Of a stretch of 64,000 bases of DNA, positions 1 through 12,705 are shown piece by piece. The DNA is from Nocardia higoensis (lineage in GTDB: Bacteria; Actinomycetota; Actinomycetes; Mycobacteriales; Mycobacteriaceae). Under the pieces are notes generated by a model. That model was not told the origin of the DNA, did no database searches, and worked only from the letters and a program-made list of their open reading frames with translations. Made by a program: the position numbers and the translations under genes. The stretch spans positions 1,426,001 to 1,490,000 of the forward strand of contig NZ_JADLQN010000001.1 in NCBI RefSeq assembly GCF_015477835.1, given 5' to 3'. The stretch's first letter is position 1, and the number at the start of each line of letters is the position of its first letter.

Positions 1-3000
1 CGCAGATTCAGGGCCCAGGCCGCGGCGATGGCCACGTTGACCGTGACGGCGGTCTCCGCGGCGACCCGGCGCAGTCGCTCGTAATGCCGCGGGCTCAGTT
101 CGGACTCGACCTCGGCCGCCGCCGCGTCGGCAAGCCGACCGCTGGTGCGGACGACTCGGGTCGGCCCGTCCACCTGGGCGAGCTCGTGGGCCCACGCCGC
201 CTCGGCGGCGGCCCGGTCCTGGCCGGTGAGCCAGACCAGATAGTCACGGTAGGAGGGGGCGGGTCCGGCCGCGCCGACCAGTGCGGGCGAGCCGTAGTAC
301 TCGAGCAGTTCGCCCAGCAGCAGCGGCATCGACCAACCGTCCAGGATCACATGGTGATTGGTGATCACCAGCCGCCTCTGCCCTTCGCCGGCGCGGATCA
401 CCGTGAAGCGGATCAGCGGCGGCTGGGACAGATCGAATCCGGCAGCCGCGTCGGCGGCCGCGAGCGCCCGGGCCTCGGCGCGCACCGCCGCGTCGGAACC
501 GTCGAGGCGGACCTCGCGGAACGCGACGTCCGCGTGCGCGAGCACGACCTGGCACGGGCCGGTGGCGGTCTCGGCGTACGCGGCACGCAGGATGCCGTGC
601 CGGTCGACAAGTGCCTGCGCGGCGCGGCGCAGCCGGTCGGGATCGATGTCGCCGGAGAAGGCGACGGCCGTCTGCACGGTGTAGGTGTCGCCCGCGTCCG
701 GGTCGTACACGGAGTCGAAGTGGATACCGGACTGCATGGGCGACAGCGGCCACACGTCGGCCAACGCGCCGTAGCGGTGCTCGAGGCGGGCGATATCGGT
801 CTCGGTCAGCCGCACCAGCGGGAAGTCCGTGGGGTGCGCGTGTCCGTCGGCGCGCGGTGGTCCGGACGGATGGACCGGCGGCTCGACGGCCGGGGAACCC
901 GCCGCCACGCGGGCCTTCGCCGCCAGGCCCGCCACCGTCTTTCCATCGAACACGTCGTGCGGCGTGATGGTCAGGCCGGCGGCCTTGGCCAGCGCCACCA
1001 GGCGCATGGAGACGATGCTGTCGCCGCCGAGGGTGAAGAAGTTGCTCTCCGCGCTCACGCTGTCGGGGTCGAGCTGCAGAACCTCGGCGAACAACCGCGC
1101 CATGATCTGCTCGGCGGGTGTGGCGGGCGCGCGACCCGGCACCGCATCGACCTGGAACTCGCGCCGGCGCAGCACATTGCGGGCGATCTTGCCCGAGGTG
1201 GACAGCGGCATGGCCTCCAGCGCCACGATGGCGGCCGGGTTCATGTAGTGCGGCAGCGCCGCGGCGAGATCGTCGTGCAGCGCCCGGATGTCCAGTGCCG
1301 CACCGGGAACCGGCACGACATAGGACACCAGGACGGGCTCGCCCGCCGGTCCGGGACGGGCGATGGTCGCGGCGCTCGCGACGCATTCGTGGCCGACCAG
1401 GTGCGCGTCGATCTCCTCCGGCTCGATCCGCAGGCCGTGGATCTTGACCTGCTGGTCGTTGCGGCCCAGGTACTCGAGCTCGGGGCCGGCGGGGCCGCGC
1501 ACCCAGCGCACCGCGTCACCGGTCCGGTACAGGCGCGCGCCGTCACCCGAGGCGGGGTCGGCCACGAACCGGGATGCGGTCAGGTCGGGGCGACCGAAGT
1601 AGTCGCGGGCCAGCCCCGGACCGCCCAGGTAGAGCTCACCGGTCACGCCGACCGGGACCGGGCGCAGCCAGTGATCGAGCACGGCCACCGACACGCCGGG
1701 GATCGGGCCACCGATGGTCACCGGCTCCCCCGGCCGCAGCGAGTCCGCGCCCGTGGCCCAGATGGTGGTCTCGGTCGGGCCGTAGTGGTTCATCAACCGT
1801 CGACCGGGCGCCCAGCGATCGACCGTCTCCGGACCGGTGGCTTCCCCGACGACGGCGATCGTGGCGAGATCGGGCAGCCGCGCCGGGTCCAGAGTGCTGA
1901 GCACCGACGGGGTGATGATGGCGTGCGAGACACGCCGCTCGCTCAGCAGCGCCTCCAGGTCGGGGCCCGCGTAGGCCTCCGACGGCGCCACCACCAGGCA
2001 GGCTCCCACGCTGTGCGCGAGCAGCAGTTCCGAGACGTACGCGTCGAATCCCGGTGAGGCCACGTTCAACACCTTCGACCCCGGGTGCACCTGGAAGGAC
2101 TCGGCCTGCGCGGCGACCAGACCGGCCAGGCCGCGATGCGTCACCTGTACCGCCTTCGGCGTGCCGGTCGAACCGGAGGTGTAGATCACGTAGGCCGTGT
2201 GGTCGGTACGCAGGGCAGGCGCAGGCCCGACCGCGATCGGCTCACCGGCGTCCGCTTCGGCGTTGTCGCCGAGGACGACCCAATCGACGGTGCCCCGGAG
2301 TCCGCGCGCCACCGTCGGAACCGTGATGCCCAGCGAACTGCGGGAGTCCTTCAGCAGCCCGTCGATGCGATCGGCCGGGTGGCTCGGGTCGATCGGGACG
2401 AAGGCCGCGCCGGTCTTCGCCACCGCCCACAACGCGACGATCAGTTCGGGCGAACGTGGAAGGGCGAGGGCGACGAACATCTCCGGACGTGCGCCGCGCG
2501 CCGCCAGCTCCGCGGCGAGCCGGGACGCGCGCCGATCGAGTTCGCGGTAGGTCAGCGAGGTGTCGCCGAAGCGGACGGCCTCGTTGTCGGGATGGGCGCG
2601 CGCGCTGTCGGCGAGGATCTCACGCAGGGTGCGTTCGGTGACCAGCGGCTGGGATCCCACCGAAAGCAGCTGCGCGCGTTCATCGTCCCAGCAGGTACGC
2701 ACGGCGGCGACCTTCGCGGTGGGGTCGGTGACCAGCTGGGTCAGGATCGACTCGAAGCGTTCCAGCAGTGTGCGGGCCTCGTCCACGTCGAACCGGTCGG
2801 TGGAGAAGCGCAGTGTCACCGTGTGGCTGTCCGGCTCGCCCAGCGTTGCACTGCCCTCGCGCATCGGCCGTGGCGGGGTGACCTGCAGGCTCAGCGGATA
2901 CGGTGTCGCGTCGTGGGCGTCGACATCGACCAGACGCAGTCCCGCGCCGCTGAGATCCCCGGACAGTTCCCGCTGGTCGAGCGGATAGGACTCGAGCACC

Positions 3001-6000
3001 GTCACGGTGTCGAACATGTCGGCCACACCGGTTTCGCGCTGGAGTTCGGCCAGACCGATATGGCGGTGGTCGAGCATGGCGGCCTGCTCGGACTGCACAC
3101 GGGCCAGCAGGTCGCCGATCGTCTCGCCAGGATCGAGGCGGACCCGCACCGGCAGGGTGTTGATGAACAGACCGACCATGCGCTCCACACCGGCCAGCTG
3201 CGGCGGGCGATGGGAGACCGTGTTGCCGAACACCACATCCGAGCGACCGGTCAGCACGGTCAGCAGCAACGCCCACGCGGTCTGGACCGCGGTATTCGCC
3301 GTGACGCCGTGGGAGCGGCCCAGCGCGAGCACCGCGGCGCTGGTCGCGGGATCCAGGCGCAGCCCCACGTCACCGTTGTGCGCGGTGACGACGCGGTCCG
3401 TGTGGCCGGTGACCCTGGTCGGGCTCTCGATGCCGTCGAGCATCCGTCGCCACGCCGCCATCGCGGCGTCGTGGTCCTGCGCCGCCACCCACTGCAGATA
3501 GTCCCGATAGGAGCGGGCCGGGCCGAGTGCGGCCGGATCGCCGCCGGTGCGGTAGGCGGTGAGCAGTTCGTGGACGATCAGCGGCATGGACCAGCCGTCG
3601 AGCACGATGTGGTGGTTGGTCACCAACAGCTGGTATTCCTCGGCGCCGGTGCGCACCAGATGGAATCGCAGCAGCGGCGGGTGCGCGGGATCGAACGGCT
3701 CGGCGGCCACGGCGGCCAGCCTGCGCAGTTCCTCTTCGCGGGCGCGGGGGTCGTCGATGCCGGTGACGTCGTAGAAGTTCCAGTCCACCTCGACATCACG
3801 CAGCACGATCTGACGTGGCCCCGAGGGGCTTTCGACGAAGGCGGCGCGCAGGCTGTCGTGGCGGTCCAGGAGTAGTTGCGCGGCACGGCGCATCCGGTCG
3901 GCGTCGACCTCGCCCGCGAAGCTGAGCGCCGCCTGCACGGTGTAGCCGTCCGCGCCGTCGGCGTCGTAGACAGCGTGGAACAGCAGCCCGGACTGCAGGG
4001 CCGTCAGCGGCCACACGTCGGTCATCGACGGGTACTCGCGCTGCCAGCCGTCGATATCCTCGGCGGTCACCTCGACGAGCGAGAAGTCCGACGGGGTGTA
4101 GCCGCCCGCGGATTCCGAACGCACGTGCTCGGCGACCGCCCGCAGGGCCTGAACCCACAGGTCCGCGAGTTCCTCGATGTCGGCGACGCCGAGGATCTGC
4201 GCGGCGAACTCCCACGTCGCCTCGAGTTCGAGGCCGTCGGGGCCTTCTTCGGCGATCGCGTTGACGTCCACCACGGCGGGCAAGGCCATCCGTGGATCGG
4301 TGGTCGAGGTCAGAGCGTCGAACTCCGAGGTGGGTGCCCACGCCCCCGACCGGTCGCGGACACCCACCCGGCCCAGATAGTTGAAACTGATCTGGGGTTC
4401 CGGCGCCCCCGCGAGTTCGGCGGCGCCGAGGGCATCGAGCCGGCGCACCATGTCGAACCCGATGCCGTTGTCCGGTACGGCGCGCAACTGTTCCTTCACC
4501 CGCTTGATGGCCAGTCCCGCCGCCGGGCCACCCGCGAACGCCTCGTCGAGATCGATGCCGCGCAGGTCGAGCCGGACCGGGAAGCGCGTGGTGAACCAGC
4601 CCACCGTACCGCTGAGATCGGCACCGGGCACGGCCTGTTCCTCGCGGCCGTGGCCTTCGAGCGAGATCAGCTCACCGGCCACGGCGGTGCCGCGTTCTCG
4701 CCGCCACTCGCTCAGTGCCAGCACCAAGGCCGTCAGCAACGGATCGTTGGCGCCGCCGTGGTAGCGGGCCGCGACAGTGGTGAGCACGGCCTCGGTGACG
4801 TCGGCGGGCACCCGTGTGCGGACCATGCCCGCTGTCGCCCCGACGTCGCGGCGCGGATCGAGGCGTCGCGAGCCGAGCAGCCGATCCCCCGGCGCCAGCA
4901 CGTCTTTCCACCAATCGAGCTCGGCCTCGCGTCGGTGCGGCGCCTGCTCGACCAGACCGTGCACCCAGCGGCGCATCGAGGTGGCGGGCGCACCCACCTG
5001 CGGTTCACCGCCTTCCTCTGCCTGGCACCACGCGTGTCCGAGGTCGGCGAGCAGGTTGCGCCACGACACCGCGTCGACAGCCAGGTGGTGGATCACCAGC
5101 CACAGCAGGTCGGGGCCGCGATCGGGGTCGTCGCAGAGTCGGACCGCCTGCACCAGCACGCCGCGGGCGGGATCGAGCCGATCGGCCGCGGCCTGCAGAT
5201 ACGCGTCCACCTCGGCGGCGTCGCGACGCTCGAGCCGGGCATCGGTCAGAACCTTCTCGGCGGCAACGGAACCCGGCTCCAGCACATCGACGAACCGGTC
5301 CACCGACTTCGCGCCGCGCAGCACCGCGCGCAGCATGTCGTGGTGATCCAGCACCGCCTGCAGCGCCCGCACCAGATCGCCGTGCCGGACCCCGTCGGGC
5401 AGCGTCACCAGCGCGGCCTGCGCGAAGCGGTCGAAATGACCGCGCTCGAGCATGGCGTGCATGATCGGCGACAGCGGCATCGCTCCGACGCCGCCGCCGG
5501 GCAGTTCGGGCAGCCGGGGACCGCTGCCGGATTCGGTGGCGGTCGCGGCCAGCGCCGCCACGGTCTTCTGGTCGAACACGTCCTGGGTGGAGAAGTTCAC
5601 GCCGACGGCCTTGGCCCGCGCCACCAGCTGGATCGACAGAATGCTGTCGCCGCCGAGGGCGAAGAAGCTGTCGTCGGCGCTGACCTGACGTGCCCCGAGC
5701 ACCTCGCGGAACAGTCCCGCGATCAGATTCTCCTTCGGCGTGGCCGGAGGGCGGCCTTCCGGGGCGTTGCCGAACTCCGGTTCGGGCAACGCGGCGCGAT
5801 CGACCTTCCCGAAGGCGTTGGTGGGCATGGCTTCCAGGGGCATGATCACCGCGGGGACCATGTGCGGTGGCAGGGATTCGCGCGCGTAGCGCTGCAGCTC
5901 CACCGCATCGAGCTGCCGATCGCGCACCGGCACCACATAGGACACCAGCACGGTGACGCCCGCCTTGTTGCGCGCGGGGACAGTGACCGACATGCCGATG

Positions 6001-8768
6001 TCCTCGTGCCCGGTCAGTGCGGCGTCGATCTCGCCCGGCTCGATCCGGTAGCCACGGATCTTGACCTGGAAATCGCTGCGCCCCATCAGTTCCAGCGCCG
6101 GCTCCGCTCCCTCGCCGACCCAGCGCGCGAGGTCGCCGGTGCGGTACATCCGCTCCCCCGGCGCACCGTAGGGGTTGGCGACGAACCTGGCCGCCGACTC
6201 GGCGAGCAAGTGGCTGTACCCGCGGGCCATCCCCGGACCCGCGAGGTACAACTCACCCGCCGTGCCTTTCGGCACGGGCTGCAGGGTCCGTCCCAGCACC
6301 ATGGCCGCCACCCCGCGGATCGGACCACCGACAGTGCGGGCACCGTCGGGGCGGATGTGCGCGCCCGCCGCGGTCACCGTGGTCTCCGTCGGTCCGTATT
6401 CGTTGAACATCGTCGCCGCGCGCGACCACCGGTCCATGACGTGCGGCGGGCACACGTCGCCGCCGACCACCACGACCCGCAAAGCGGTCAGCGGGTTCGG
6501 ATCCACCGTCGCCAACATCGCAGGTGTCAGGGTCAGATGGGTCACTCGCGTCGCGGCGAGCAGGTCGGTGAGCGTCTCCCCGCCGATCACCTCCGGCGGC
6601 ACCACCACCAGCGTCGCCCCGTTGGCGAAGCAGGTGAGGAACTGTTCCATCGATGCGTCGAAACTCGGCGAAAGCGCGTACGAGATGCGCGCATTCGGCT
6701 CGATACCGTATGTCTCGGTGCGGTCGGCGATGAGGTTCGCCAGGCCGGTGTGGGGGACGTAGACCCCCTTCGGAACGCCCGTGGAACCCGAGGTGTAGGT
6801 CATGTAGGCGAGGTTCGCCGGGCGCAGCGGACGGACGCGCTCGGCGTCGGTGACCGGCTCGCCCGAAAGGGTGTCGCAGGCATGCGATGTCGCCGGATCG
6901 TCGATGGCCACCGCACGCACCTGCTCCGGCAGTCGCGGCAGGTATTCCTCGAGGGTGAAGGCCACACGCGCGCCGCTGTCGGTCATCATGTGCTCGATCC
7001 GCTTCGGCGGATACTCCGGGTCCACCTGCACGATGGCCGCGCCGCACTTGGCGATCGCCCACGCCGCGATGATCGACTCGACCGACCGCCGGATCAGGAT
7101 CGCCACCGCGTCGTCCGGGCCGCAGCCCAGCGCGATCAGGTGCCGGGCCAGCCGGGATGAGCGCGCGTCGAGTTCGGCGTAGGTGACCGTGTGGCCCGCG
7201 GAGACGATCGCGGTGGCCGACGGGTCGTGGCGCGCGCCCTCGGTCAGGATGTCGGGCAGCAACCGGGCTTCGACGTCGGCTCCCCCGCGCACCGGAACCA
7301 GTTCGGCCCGTTCCTCGCCGGTGAGCAGCGGCAATCGGCCGACCTGGCAGTCGGCCCCGCCCGCCAGGAACTCGTGCAGGAACAGCAGGAATCGGCGATG
7401 GTGGGCGGCCAGCTCGTCGGCACTGTAGATCTCCGGGTTGCCCTGGAAATCGATGTGGGTGTTCTCCTTGCCCGCACCGGGATAGAGATTGACGAACAGA
7501 TCGGCGGTGGGCCCCGAGGTCAGCACATTGAGCCGGCCGGTCGTCTCACCGAAGACCACTTCGTTCTCGATCATCATGAGGTTCACCGCCGGACCGAAGG
7601 ACGCCGCCTCGTCACGGGCGATTCCCATGTCGTGGAAGATGTCCTCCTGGCGGTAGCGCTGCCTGCGCAGGGCGCTGGTCAGCTCGCTCTGGGTGGCGTC
7701 GATCAGCTCGCCGACGGTGCGCGGGGTGACCCGAAGCCGCAGCGGAACGACATTGGCGACCATGCCGCCCGAACGGCGCAGCACCGCCGAATGCCTGCCC
7801 GAGACCGGCAGACTCAGCAGCACTTCGTCGCTGCCGGTCATCCGGCCCAGGTACGCGGCGAAGGCCGCGACCACCACGGGGGTCACACTGCTGCCGCGCG
7901 CCAGCACCAGCGCATCCATCAGGCGGGCCGTCTGTTCCGGCAACTCCTGGCTGATCAGCAGCGGGTGGATCGTCGGCTTGCCCACCCGGCCGGCCAGGCT
8001 CACCACCGGTGGTGCGCCTGCCAGATGTTCGATCCAGTACCGGCGATCGTTGGCGAAGCGCTCCGATTCCCGGTAGGCCATATCCTGCGCGGTGATCTCC
8101 CGCAGGTCCTGGGCTGTCGACTTCGGCTCCTCCAGGCCCCGCAACCAGGCGTTGTAGAGCTCGGTGATCCGGCGCAGCATGGTGACCGCGGCGTAGCCGT
8201 CGAGCGCGATGTGATGGGCACGCTGGTACCAGAGATAGTGGTCGACGCCGACCTGATAGATCACGCTGGTCATCAGGCGGTCGTTGCGCAGGTCCAGCGG
8301 GGTCGAATAGTCCTGCACCATCAGCCGATGCGCCGCCGCGACCGGGTCGGCGTGCCCGCGCAGATCCACCTCGATCACCGGTGAATCGAAGTCGTAGTCG
8401 ACGTACTGCAGCGGCTCCCCGTCGACCTCGATCAGCCGCAGGTGCCCGGATCCGAACTCACGGCCGACGGTGAGGCATGCCTCGATGAGCAGCTCCGGGA
8501 ACAGCTCGCCGGTGATCTCGACATACTGCGCCACCGAGATCGGCGACGACCCGGTGAGGTGCTGAGCGAACCAGATGCCGCGTTGCGCGGCGGTGAGGCG
8601 GAACGGTGCGGGCCCGGCCGGTCCCGCCGTTTCGGCGCCGGCGTATTCCGCACCCGAGGTGTTGCCCGTCCCCGGATCGCCGGTCCCGGTGAGGCGATCC
8701 GCCGTTCCGAATACCGAGGAAACGGCACGCTTCCGATTACCGCCGGGATTGCGCTCGAGCTGGCTCAC
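1..8768 (-). CDS. Non-ribosomal peptide synthetase, C-A-T-E / C-A-T / C..., 3' end cut off
   Basis: Multimodular NRPS; about 2,922 codons are visible and the frame is still open at base 1. I start it at GTG 8768, preceded by GGGAGG. Domains (approximate residues): C1 55-470 (HHIALDG near 185, EntF-like); A1 500-990 (YTSGSTG near 656, YRTGD near 876); T1 with LGGDS near 1040; epimerization 1090-1555 ([10 protein letters not shown] near 1229, SFNYLGRV); C2 from 1575 ([11 protein letters not shown] near 1721); A2 2040-2500 (YTSGSTG near 2193); T2 with LGGDS near 2579; C3 from 2665 ([11 protein letters not shown] near 2804), truncated. By hand alignment to GrsA the A1 pocket reads about D-A-E-T-V-G-E-V-T-K, suggesting a basic residue (Lys/Orn-like) that is then epimerized; A2 could not be assigned. 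The initial C domain implies an acyl starter or an upstream subunit. No MbtH, thioesterase or transporter is visible, so the product is unknown. Confidence 0.95.
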   Translation of the reverse strand, partial: MSQLERNPGGNRKRAVSSVFGTADRLTGTGDPGTGNTSGAEYAGAETAGPAGPAPFRLTAAQRGIWFAQHLTGSSPISVAQYVEITGELFPELLIEACLTVGREFGSGHLRLIEVDGEPLQYVDYDFDSPVIEVDLRGHADPVAAAHRLMVQDYSTPLDLRNDRLMTSVIYQVGVDHYLWYQRAHHIALDGYAAVTMLRRITELYNAWLRGLEEPKSTAQDLREITAQDMAYRESERFANDRRYWIEHLAGAPPVVSLAGRVGKPTIHPLLISQELPEQTARLMDALVLARGSSVTPVVVAAFAAYLGRMTGSDEVLLSLPVSGRHSAVLRRSGGMVANVVPLRLRVTPRTVGELIDATQSELTSALRRQRYRQEDIFHDMGIARDEAASFGPAVNLMMIENEVVFGETTGRLNVLTSGPTADLFVNLYPGAGKENTHIDFQGNPEIYSADELAAHHRRFLLFLHEFLAGGADCQVGRLPLLTGEERAELVPVRGGADVEARLLPDILTEGARHDPSATAIVSAGHTVTYAELDARSSRLARHLIALGCGPDDAVAILIRRSVESIIAAWAIAKCGAAIVQVDPEYPPKRIEHMMTDSGARVAFTLEEYLPRLPEQVRAVAIDDPATSHACDTLSGEPVTDAERVRPLRPANLAYMTYTSGSTGVPKGVYVPHTGLANLIADRTETYGIEPNARISYALSPSFDASMEQFLTCFANGATLVVVPPEVIGGETLTDLLAATRVTHLTLTPAMLATVDPNPLTALRVVVVGGDVCPPHVMDRWSRAATMFNEYGPTETTVTAAGAHIRPDGARTVGGPIRGVAAMVLGRTLQPVPKGTAGELYLAGPGMARGYSHLLAESAARFVANPYGAPGERMYRTGDLARWVGEGAEPALELMGRSDFQVKIRGYRIEPGEIDAALTGHEDIGMSVTVPARNKAGVTVLVSYVVPVRDRQLDAVELQRYARESLPPHMVPAVIMPLEAMPTNAFGKVDRAALPEPEFGNAPEGRPPATPKENLIAGLFREVLGARQVSADDSFFALGGDSILSIQLVARAKAVGVNFSTQDVFDQKTVAALAATATESGSGPRLPELPGGGVGAMPLSPIMHAMLERGHFDRFAQAALVTLPDGVRHGDLVRALQAVLDHHDMLRAVLRGAKSVDRFVDVLEPGSVAAEKVLTDARLERRDAAEVDAYLQAAADRLDPARGVLVQAVRLCDDPDRGPDLLWLVIHHLAVDAVSWRNLLADLGHAWCQAEEGGEPQVGAPATSMRRWVHGLVEQAPHRREAELDWWKDVLAPGDRLLGSRRLDPRRDVGATAGMVRTRVPADVTEAVLTTVAARYHGGANDPLLTALVLALSEWRRERGTAVAGELISLEGHGREEQAVPGADLSGTVGWFTTRFPVRLDLRGIDLDEAFAGGPAAGLAIKRVKEQLRAVPDNGIGFDMVRRLDALGAAELAGAPEPQISFNYLGRVGVRDRSGAWAPTSEFDALTSTTDPRMALPAVVDVNAIAEEGPDGLELEATWEFAAQILGVADIEELADLWVQALRAVAEHVRSESAGGYTPSDFSLVEVTAEDIDGWQREYPSMTDVWPLTALQSGLLFHAVYDADGADGYTVQAALSFAGEVDADRMRRAAQLLLDRHDSLRAAFVESPSGPRQIVLRDVEVDWNFYDVTGIDDPRAREEELRRLAAVAAEPFDPAHPPLLRFHLVRTGAEEYQLLVTNHHIVLDGWSMPLIVHELLTAYRTGGDPAALGPARSYRDYLQWVAAQDHDAAMAAWRRMLDGIESPTRVTGHTDRVVTAHNGDVGLRLDPATSAAVLALGRSHGVTANTAVQTAWALLLTVLTGRSDVVFGNTVSHRPPQLAGVERMVGLFINTLPVRVRLDPGETIGDLLARVQSEQAAMLDHRHIGLAELQRETGVADMFDTVTVLESYPLDQRELSGDLSGAGLRLVDVDAHDATPYPLSLQVTPPRPMREGSATLGEPDSHTVTLRFSTDRFDVDEARTLLERFESILTQLVTDPTAKVAAVRTCWDDERAQLLSVGSQPLVTERTLREILADSARAHPDNEAVRFGDTSLTYRELDRRASRLAAELAARGARPEMFVALALPRSPELIVALWAVAKTGAAFVPIDPSHPADRIDGLLKDSRSSLGITVPTVARGLRGTVDWVVLGDNAEADAGEPIAVGPAPALRTDHTAYVIYTSGSTGTPKAVQVTHRGLAGLVAAQAESFQVHPGSKVLNVASPGFDAYVSELLLAHSVGACLVVAPSEAYAGPDLEALLSERRVSHAIITPSVLSTLDPARLPDLATIAVVGEATGPETVDRWAPGRRLMNHYGPTETTIWATGADSLRPGEPVTIGGPIPGVSVAVLDHWLRPVPVGVTGELYLGGPGLARDYFGRPDLTASRFVADPASGDGARLYRTGDAVRWVRGPAGPELEYLGRNDQQVKIHGLRIEPEEIDAHLVGHECVASAATIARPGPAGEPVLVSYVVPVPGAALDIRALHDDLAAALPHYMNPAAIVALEAMPLSTSGKIARNVLRRREFQVDAVPGRAPATPAEQIMARLFAEVLQLDPDSVSAESNFFTLGGDSIVSMRLVALAKAAGLTITPHDVFDGKTVAGLAAKARVAAGSPAVEPPVHPSGPPRADGHAHPTDFPLVRLTETDIARLEHRYGALADVWPLSPMQSGIHFDSVYDPDAGDTYTVQTAVAFSGDIDPDRLRRAAQALVDRHGILRAAYAETATGPCQVVLAHADVAFREVRLDGSDAAVRAEARALAAADAAAGFDLSQPPLIRFTVIRAGEGQRRLVITNHHVILDGWSMPLLLGELLEYYGSPALVGAAGPAPSYRDYLVWLTGQDRAAAEAAWAHELAQVDGPTRVVRTSGRLADAAAAEVESELSPRHYERLRRVAAETAVTVNVAIAAAWALNL

Positions 8769-9902
8769 TGGACCTCCCGTTGATTTCGTTTTCCGAAAGC
8801 AGCGGGTTCCTCCCTGACCGTCCGCTCCCGAAAGTCCGGCTGCCGTTCGCCGGTAATACGCCCCGAAAATGAAGCGGCGACGGCGCCGAATAACAATCGA
8901 ACAAAATCTTCAGCTGTATGGTTGCGGACGGCATCGTCCGCCGACCGCGGCGATACGCGGCTGGAATTACGCCGATGTTATTTTCCGACGCTCCTGGACC
9001 ACCGCGGGCGCGACCCCCGTCGCTCGACTCGGCCCCGATCGGAGGCACGAGTTGTCACGGAATGTCACCGCAGGTGTTGTATCCGGTGAAAGCCGCGGTC
9101 GGAGAGACCACCGCGGCCCGGAAAGGAGCCGCCCTCCGGGCAGCGTGCGCGCAGGCGCCCGACATGGGGAGGACCGAGGTCGGGTGCGACGCGCTCGAAT
9201 CGAACGTCGTTGGAGTTCATCGGTTGCACCGATCGCCTTCTGGACTGGCATGCTTTGGTACAGGTCAGCGCACCAGCCCGGCGACGCCATTGTCGCCGAA
9301 CGTGTGCTGTGGATTCGCTCCGCAACCCCGACAATTGGGAGAATCCATGTGGTGCCGGTCTACGACAATCATTCGGACCGGCCGCCGCCGAGCGTTCGCG
9401 CGTTCTCGACGACTGGGTTGGAATCGCCATCGTAACTACGGTGCGAGTACACCGCAATGGGCCTTGCTCACCCCCGGAGGCGAATCCGAAACCATTTCGA
9501 GACAAAAAGGTTCCGGCACGGTGAACGTGGCGGAATTCTTCGGCCGAAGCAGGCGATCCTGTCGCTTCCGAACGGTTGAGTCGCGCGAACGCGAACGTTC
9601 CGGCGACCTCGCCGCACACGGGCGGGGTCGGCGGAACGTTGTGCAATTGTGTCCGAGGGGCCGATCAGGCGGGCGCCCGCACAGGTTCCTCGGTGCGGTC
9701 ATCGGGCTTGTCCGCGATGGGCTGCCCGCCGCCGGTCACCTCGAGGTCGGGCATCGGACGCAGAAGGTCGACGATGAAGACGTACACCAGTGAGACGGCG
9801 CCCCTTCCTCACCGACGCCTGCGCGGGCATGCTCACCGCCCCCGTCACCCACCCCGAGGAATCCGGTTTCGCCTGAACCGTCGGGCGGCCGCCCCACGCC
9901 GA
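8769..9902. other. 1.1-kb stretch without a recognisable gene
   Basis: The stretch lies between the NRPS start and the end of the metal ATPase. Open frames exist on both strands but none has recognisable composition, a Shine-Dalgarno sequence or a known motif. The part near 8870-8950 is AT-richer than its surroundings and probably carries the NRPS promoter. Two protein-like tails occur near the right end: on the reverse strand the last ~40 codons before the stop near 9667 read like the end of a membrane protein (VYVFIVDLLRPMPDLEV), and on the forward strand 9790-9876 ends in THPEESGFA. Both frames are closed immediately upstream, so these look like leftovers of degraded genes. Confidence 0.4.
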
Positions 9903-12376
9903 TCACTCCGCCGCTGCGGATACCGAAGCGTCCGACGACTTCGGCGTGGGCAACCGGAGTCGTTTGAGGGCGAGCGCGTTGACGGCCACGATGAGGCTCG
10001 AACCCGACATCGACAGTGCGGCGATCTCGGGGCGCAGCATCAGGCCGAAGGCGGGTTCGAAGACGCCGGCGGCGATGGGCAGGGCGATGGTGTTGTAGCC
10101 GATGGCCCAGGCCAGGTTCTGCCGCATCTTGCGTAATGTGCCGCGGCCGATGCGCAGGGCGGTGGGCACGTCGAGCGGGTCCGAGCGCATCAGAACGACG
10201 TCGGCGGTTTCGATGGCCACGTCGGTGCCCGCGCCGATGGCGATGCCGAGGTCTGCCTGGGCGAGGGCGGGGGCGTCGTTGACGCCGTCGCCGACCATGG
10301 CGACCTGGCGGCCGCCGCGTTGGAGTTCGGCGATCCGGGCGGCCTTGTCGCCGGGCAGCACTTCGGCGATGACGGTGTCGATGCCGAGGCGTTCGGCGAT
10401 GCGTTCGGCGGTGGCGTGGTTGTCGCCGGTGAGCATGACCACCTCGACGCCGAGATCGTGCAACGCGGCGACGGCCGCGGTGGAGGTTTCGCGGGGCGCG
10501 TCGGCGATGCCGATGACCGCGGCGGCCTTGCCGTCCACGGCGGCGATCACCGCGGTGCGTCCGGTGGCGGCCAGCTCGTCGCGGCGGGCGGCCAGCGCGC
10601 CGAGGTCGATGCCCTCTCGTTCGGCCAGCCGCCGGTTGCCGACGACGACCCTGCGCCTATCGACCTCCGCGATCGCACCGTGGCCGGGAACATTTTCGAA
10701 CGCTTCGGCCCGAATCCGTCGACCCCTGCGTCCTCGGTGTAGCGGACGACGGCTCGGGCGAGGGGGTGTTCGGATTCGCGCTCCACGGCGGCGACCAAAC
10801 GCAGCACGTCGGCTTCGCCGAGGCCGTCGGTGAGGACGTCGGTGACTTCGGGCTCGCCCTTGGTCAGAGTGCCGGTCTTGTCCATCACCACGACCTGGAT
10901 TCGCGCCGAAGTCTCCAGCGCCATCGCGTTCTTGAACAACACACCGCGTTCGGCGCCGAGCCCCGTGCCGACCATGATCGCGGTAGGAGTGGCCAGGCCG
11001 AGAGCGTCGGGGCAGGTGATGACCACCACGGTGATCGCGAACAGGATCGCCGCCGAGAACGGGCGATCGGACAACAGTAGCCAGGCCGCCAGCGTGCCGC
11101 CGCCGCCGATCAACGCGACGAAGACCAGCCAGAACGCTGCCTTGTCGGCCAGACGCTGACCGGGGGCCTTCGAATTCTGCGCTTCCTGGACGAGTTTCAC
11201 GATCTGCGCCAGCGCGGTGTCCGAACCGACCTTGGTCGCGCGGATTCGCAAGGTGCCGTTGGCGTTGATGGTGGCGCCGATGACCGCCGAGCCGGGGGCT
11301 TTGTGCACCGGCAGGCTCTCACCGGTGACCATCGATTCGTCGACCTCGCTGTCGCCGTCCTCGACGACACCGTCGACGGCGATCTTCGCGCCCGGGCGCA
11401 CGAGCAGCAGATCACCTACCGCGACCTCGGAGGTGGGGATCTCGACGGGCTCGCCGTCGCGCAGTACCACCGCCTTCGGCGGGGCGAGGTCGAGCAGGGT
11501 GCGGATGGCGTCGTTGGCCCCGCCCCTGGCGCGCATCTCGAACCAGTGCCCCAACAGCACGAAGGCGGCCAGCACGGTCGCGGCCTCGTAGAACACCTCA
11601 CCGCCGCCAGTCAGCGTGATCACCAGCGAGTACAGCCAGCCCGACCCGATCGCGACCGCGACCAGCACCATCATGTCCAGCGTGCGGGCCCGCAAGGCGC
11701 GCACGGCGCCGTCGAAGAAGATCCACGACGAGTAGAAGACGACCGGCAGACTCAGCAGCAGTGACCAGACGTCCTCGCGGAGCCCGAACGGTACCGGCAC
11801 ATCCAGCCCGAGCACCTCACGGCCGATCGGCGACCAGATCACGATCGGGATGGAGAACAGCAGTGCCACCACGAACCGCTTGCGCATGTCGGCCACCATG
11901 GATGCCATCGACATCCCGGCGTGTCCACCGTGGCCCATCGCTTCGTGGGGGGAACGCAGGTCGGCCGGGCGCTCCCCGGGAGAGAGGGCCGCCTTCGGGT
12001 GTCCGGCCTGGTCGGTGGATACCGCCGTCGCCGACGAGCCGGGATGTCCGTCGCCGCTGTCGTGAGCGGCCGGGTCAGGCTCGGTCAGCGGGTCGCAGAT
12101 GTGGGCGGGCACCGACTGTCCGGCGCAGTGGTAGCCGCATTCGACCACCCAGTCCCGTAGCGCGGCAATCGTGGTCTGCCTCTGGTCGTAAACCACGGTG
12201 GCGGTTTGTGCCACCGCGTTGACCTCCACCTCCTCCACGCCGGGACGGTGAACGAGGCGGGCGGCGACAACGTTCTGCTGCGAGGCGAACAGCAGGCCGC
12301 GCACATCGAGCACCGCGGTGGCACGCTCCTTCGGCGGGTGTGTTCGCCGCTCGGGAGGGATACCACCCGCTATCAC
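9903..12376 (-). pseudogene. Heavy-metal (probably copper) P1B-type ATPase, frameshifted
   Basis: Export ATPase for copper-like ions in the cytoplasmic membrane. The first frame (12376-10547, GTG start overlapping the upstream stop) holds a degenerate N-terminal HMA-like domain without CxxC, a His/Met-rich linker ([10 protein letters not shown]), membrane helices, the actuator TGES, a CPD membrane motif ([13 protein letters not shown]), the phosphorylation motif DKTGT and SEHPLA. Near 10705-10720 the sense reading jumps frame: FENVPGHGA and then TGDNHATAERIAERLGI, VGDGVNDAPAL and the last helices follow in the second frame (to 9903). The reading is consistent with one missing base around GGGCC. 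Joined, it gives about 824 residues, normal for the family. Either a genuine disabling frameshift or a sequencing error. Last gene of a copper-type operon with the SHOCT protein and the Met-rich peptide. Confidence 0.85.
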
Positions 12377-12657
12377 CGGCGATTCGCTCCCGGGCCTCCG
12401 GCGTCGCCGCGCAGCGTGGCCAGGCGATGGTGGTATTCATCGGCATCGATCTCGCCGCGAGCGAATCGCTCGGCCAGCACCTGCTCGGCGGTCGGGCGGA
12501 CGATCGGCGGGCCACCGGCAGGCGTGGACGGCCGATCCAGATATCGGATGGTGAGGATCAGCGCGGCGATCAGCAGCGCCCAGAACACCGCCATGCCGAC
12601 CGCCATGAGCCCGTAACCCCATCCGCTCATGCCGTGACCGTCATACCAGAACATCAT
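12373..12657 (-). CDS. Small SHOCT-domain membrane protein
   Basis: 94 residues. One hydrophobic segment (about residues 14-40), a Pro-rich linker, then a C-terminal SHOCT-type motif ([22 protein letters not shown]). The N-terminus ([16 protein letters not shown]) is rich in Met, His, Gly and Trp. The family is common next to copper and other metal exporters, but its biochemical role is unknown. The stop codon overlaps the ATPase GTG start (GTGA), so the two are probably translationally coupled; the Met/Cys peptide lies 48 bp upstream. Expression with the ATPase is therefore likely. Confidence 0.85.
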   Translation of the reverse strand: MMFWYDGHGMSGWGYGLMAVGMAVFWALLIAALILTIRYLDRPSTPAGGPPIVRPTAEQVLAERFARGEIDADEYHHRLATLRGDAGGPGANRR

Positions 12658-12705
12658 CGGAGCTCCTGATCTCGGCGAAGAAGAATCGAGGAGTGGGGCT
12701 CGGTG

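Noticed and set aside
84-8384. Long forward-strand open frames (up to ~1,090 codons) across the first 8.4 kb
   Set aside because: They are antisense to the NRPS. Their translations are Arg/Gly/His-rich without motifs, while the reverse strand reads as intact C, A, T and E domains.
8918-9793. 291-codon forward frame in the gap after the NRPS
   Set aside because: No Shine-Dalgarno, no motif, amino-acid composition of random GC-rich DNA; not called as a gene.
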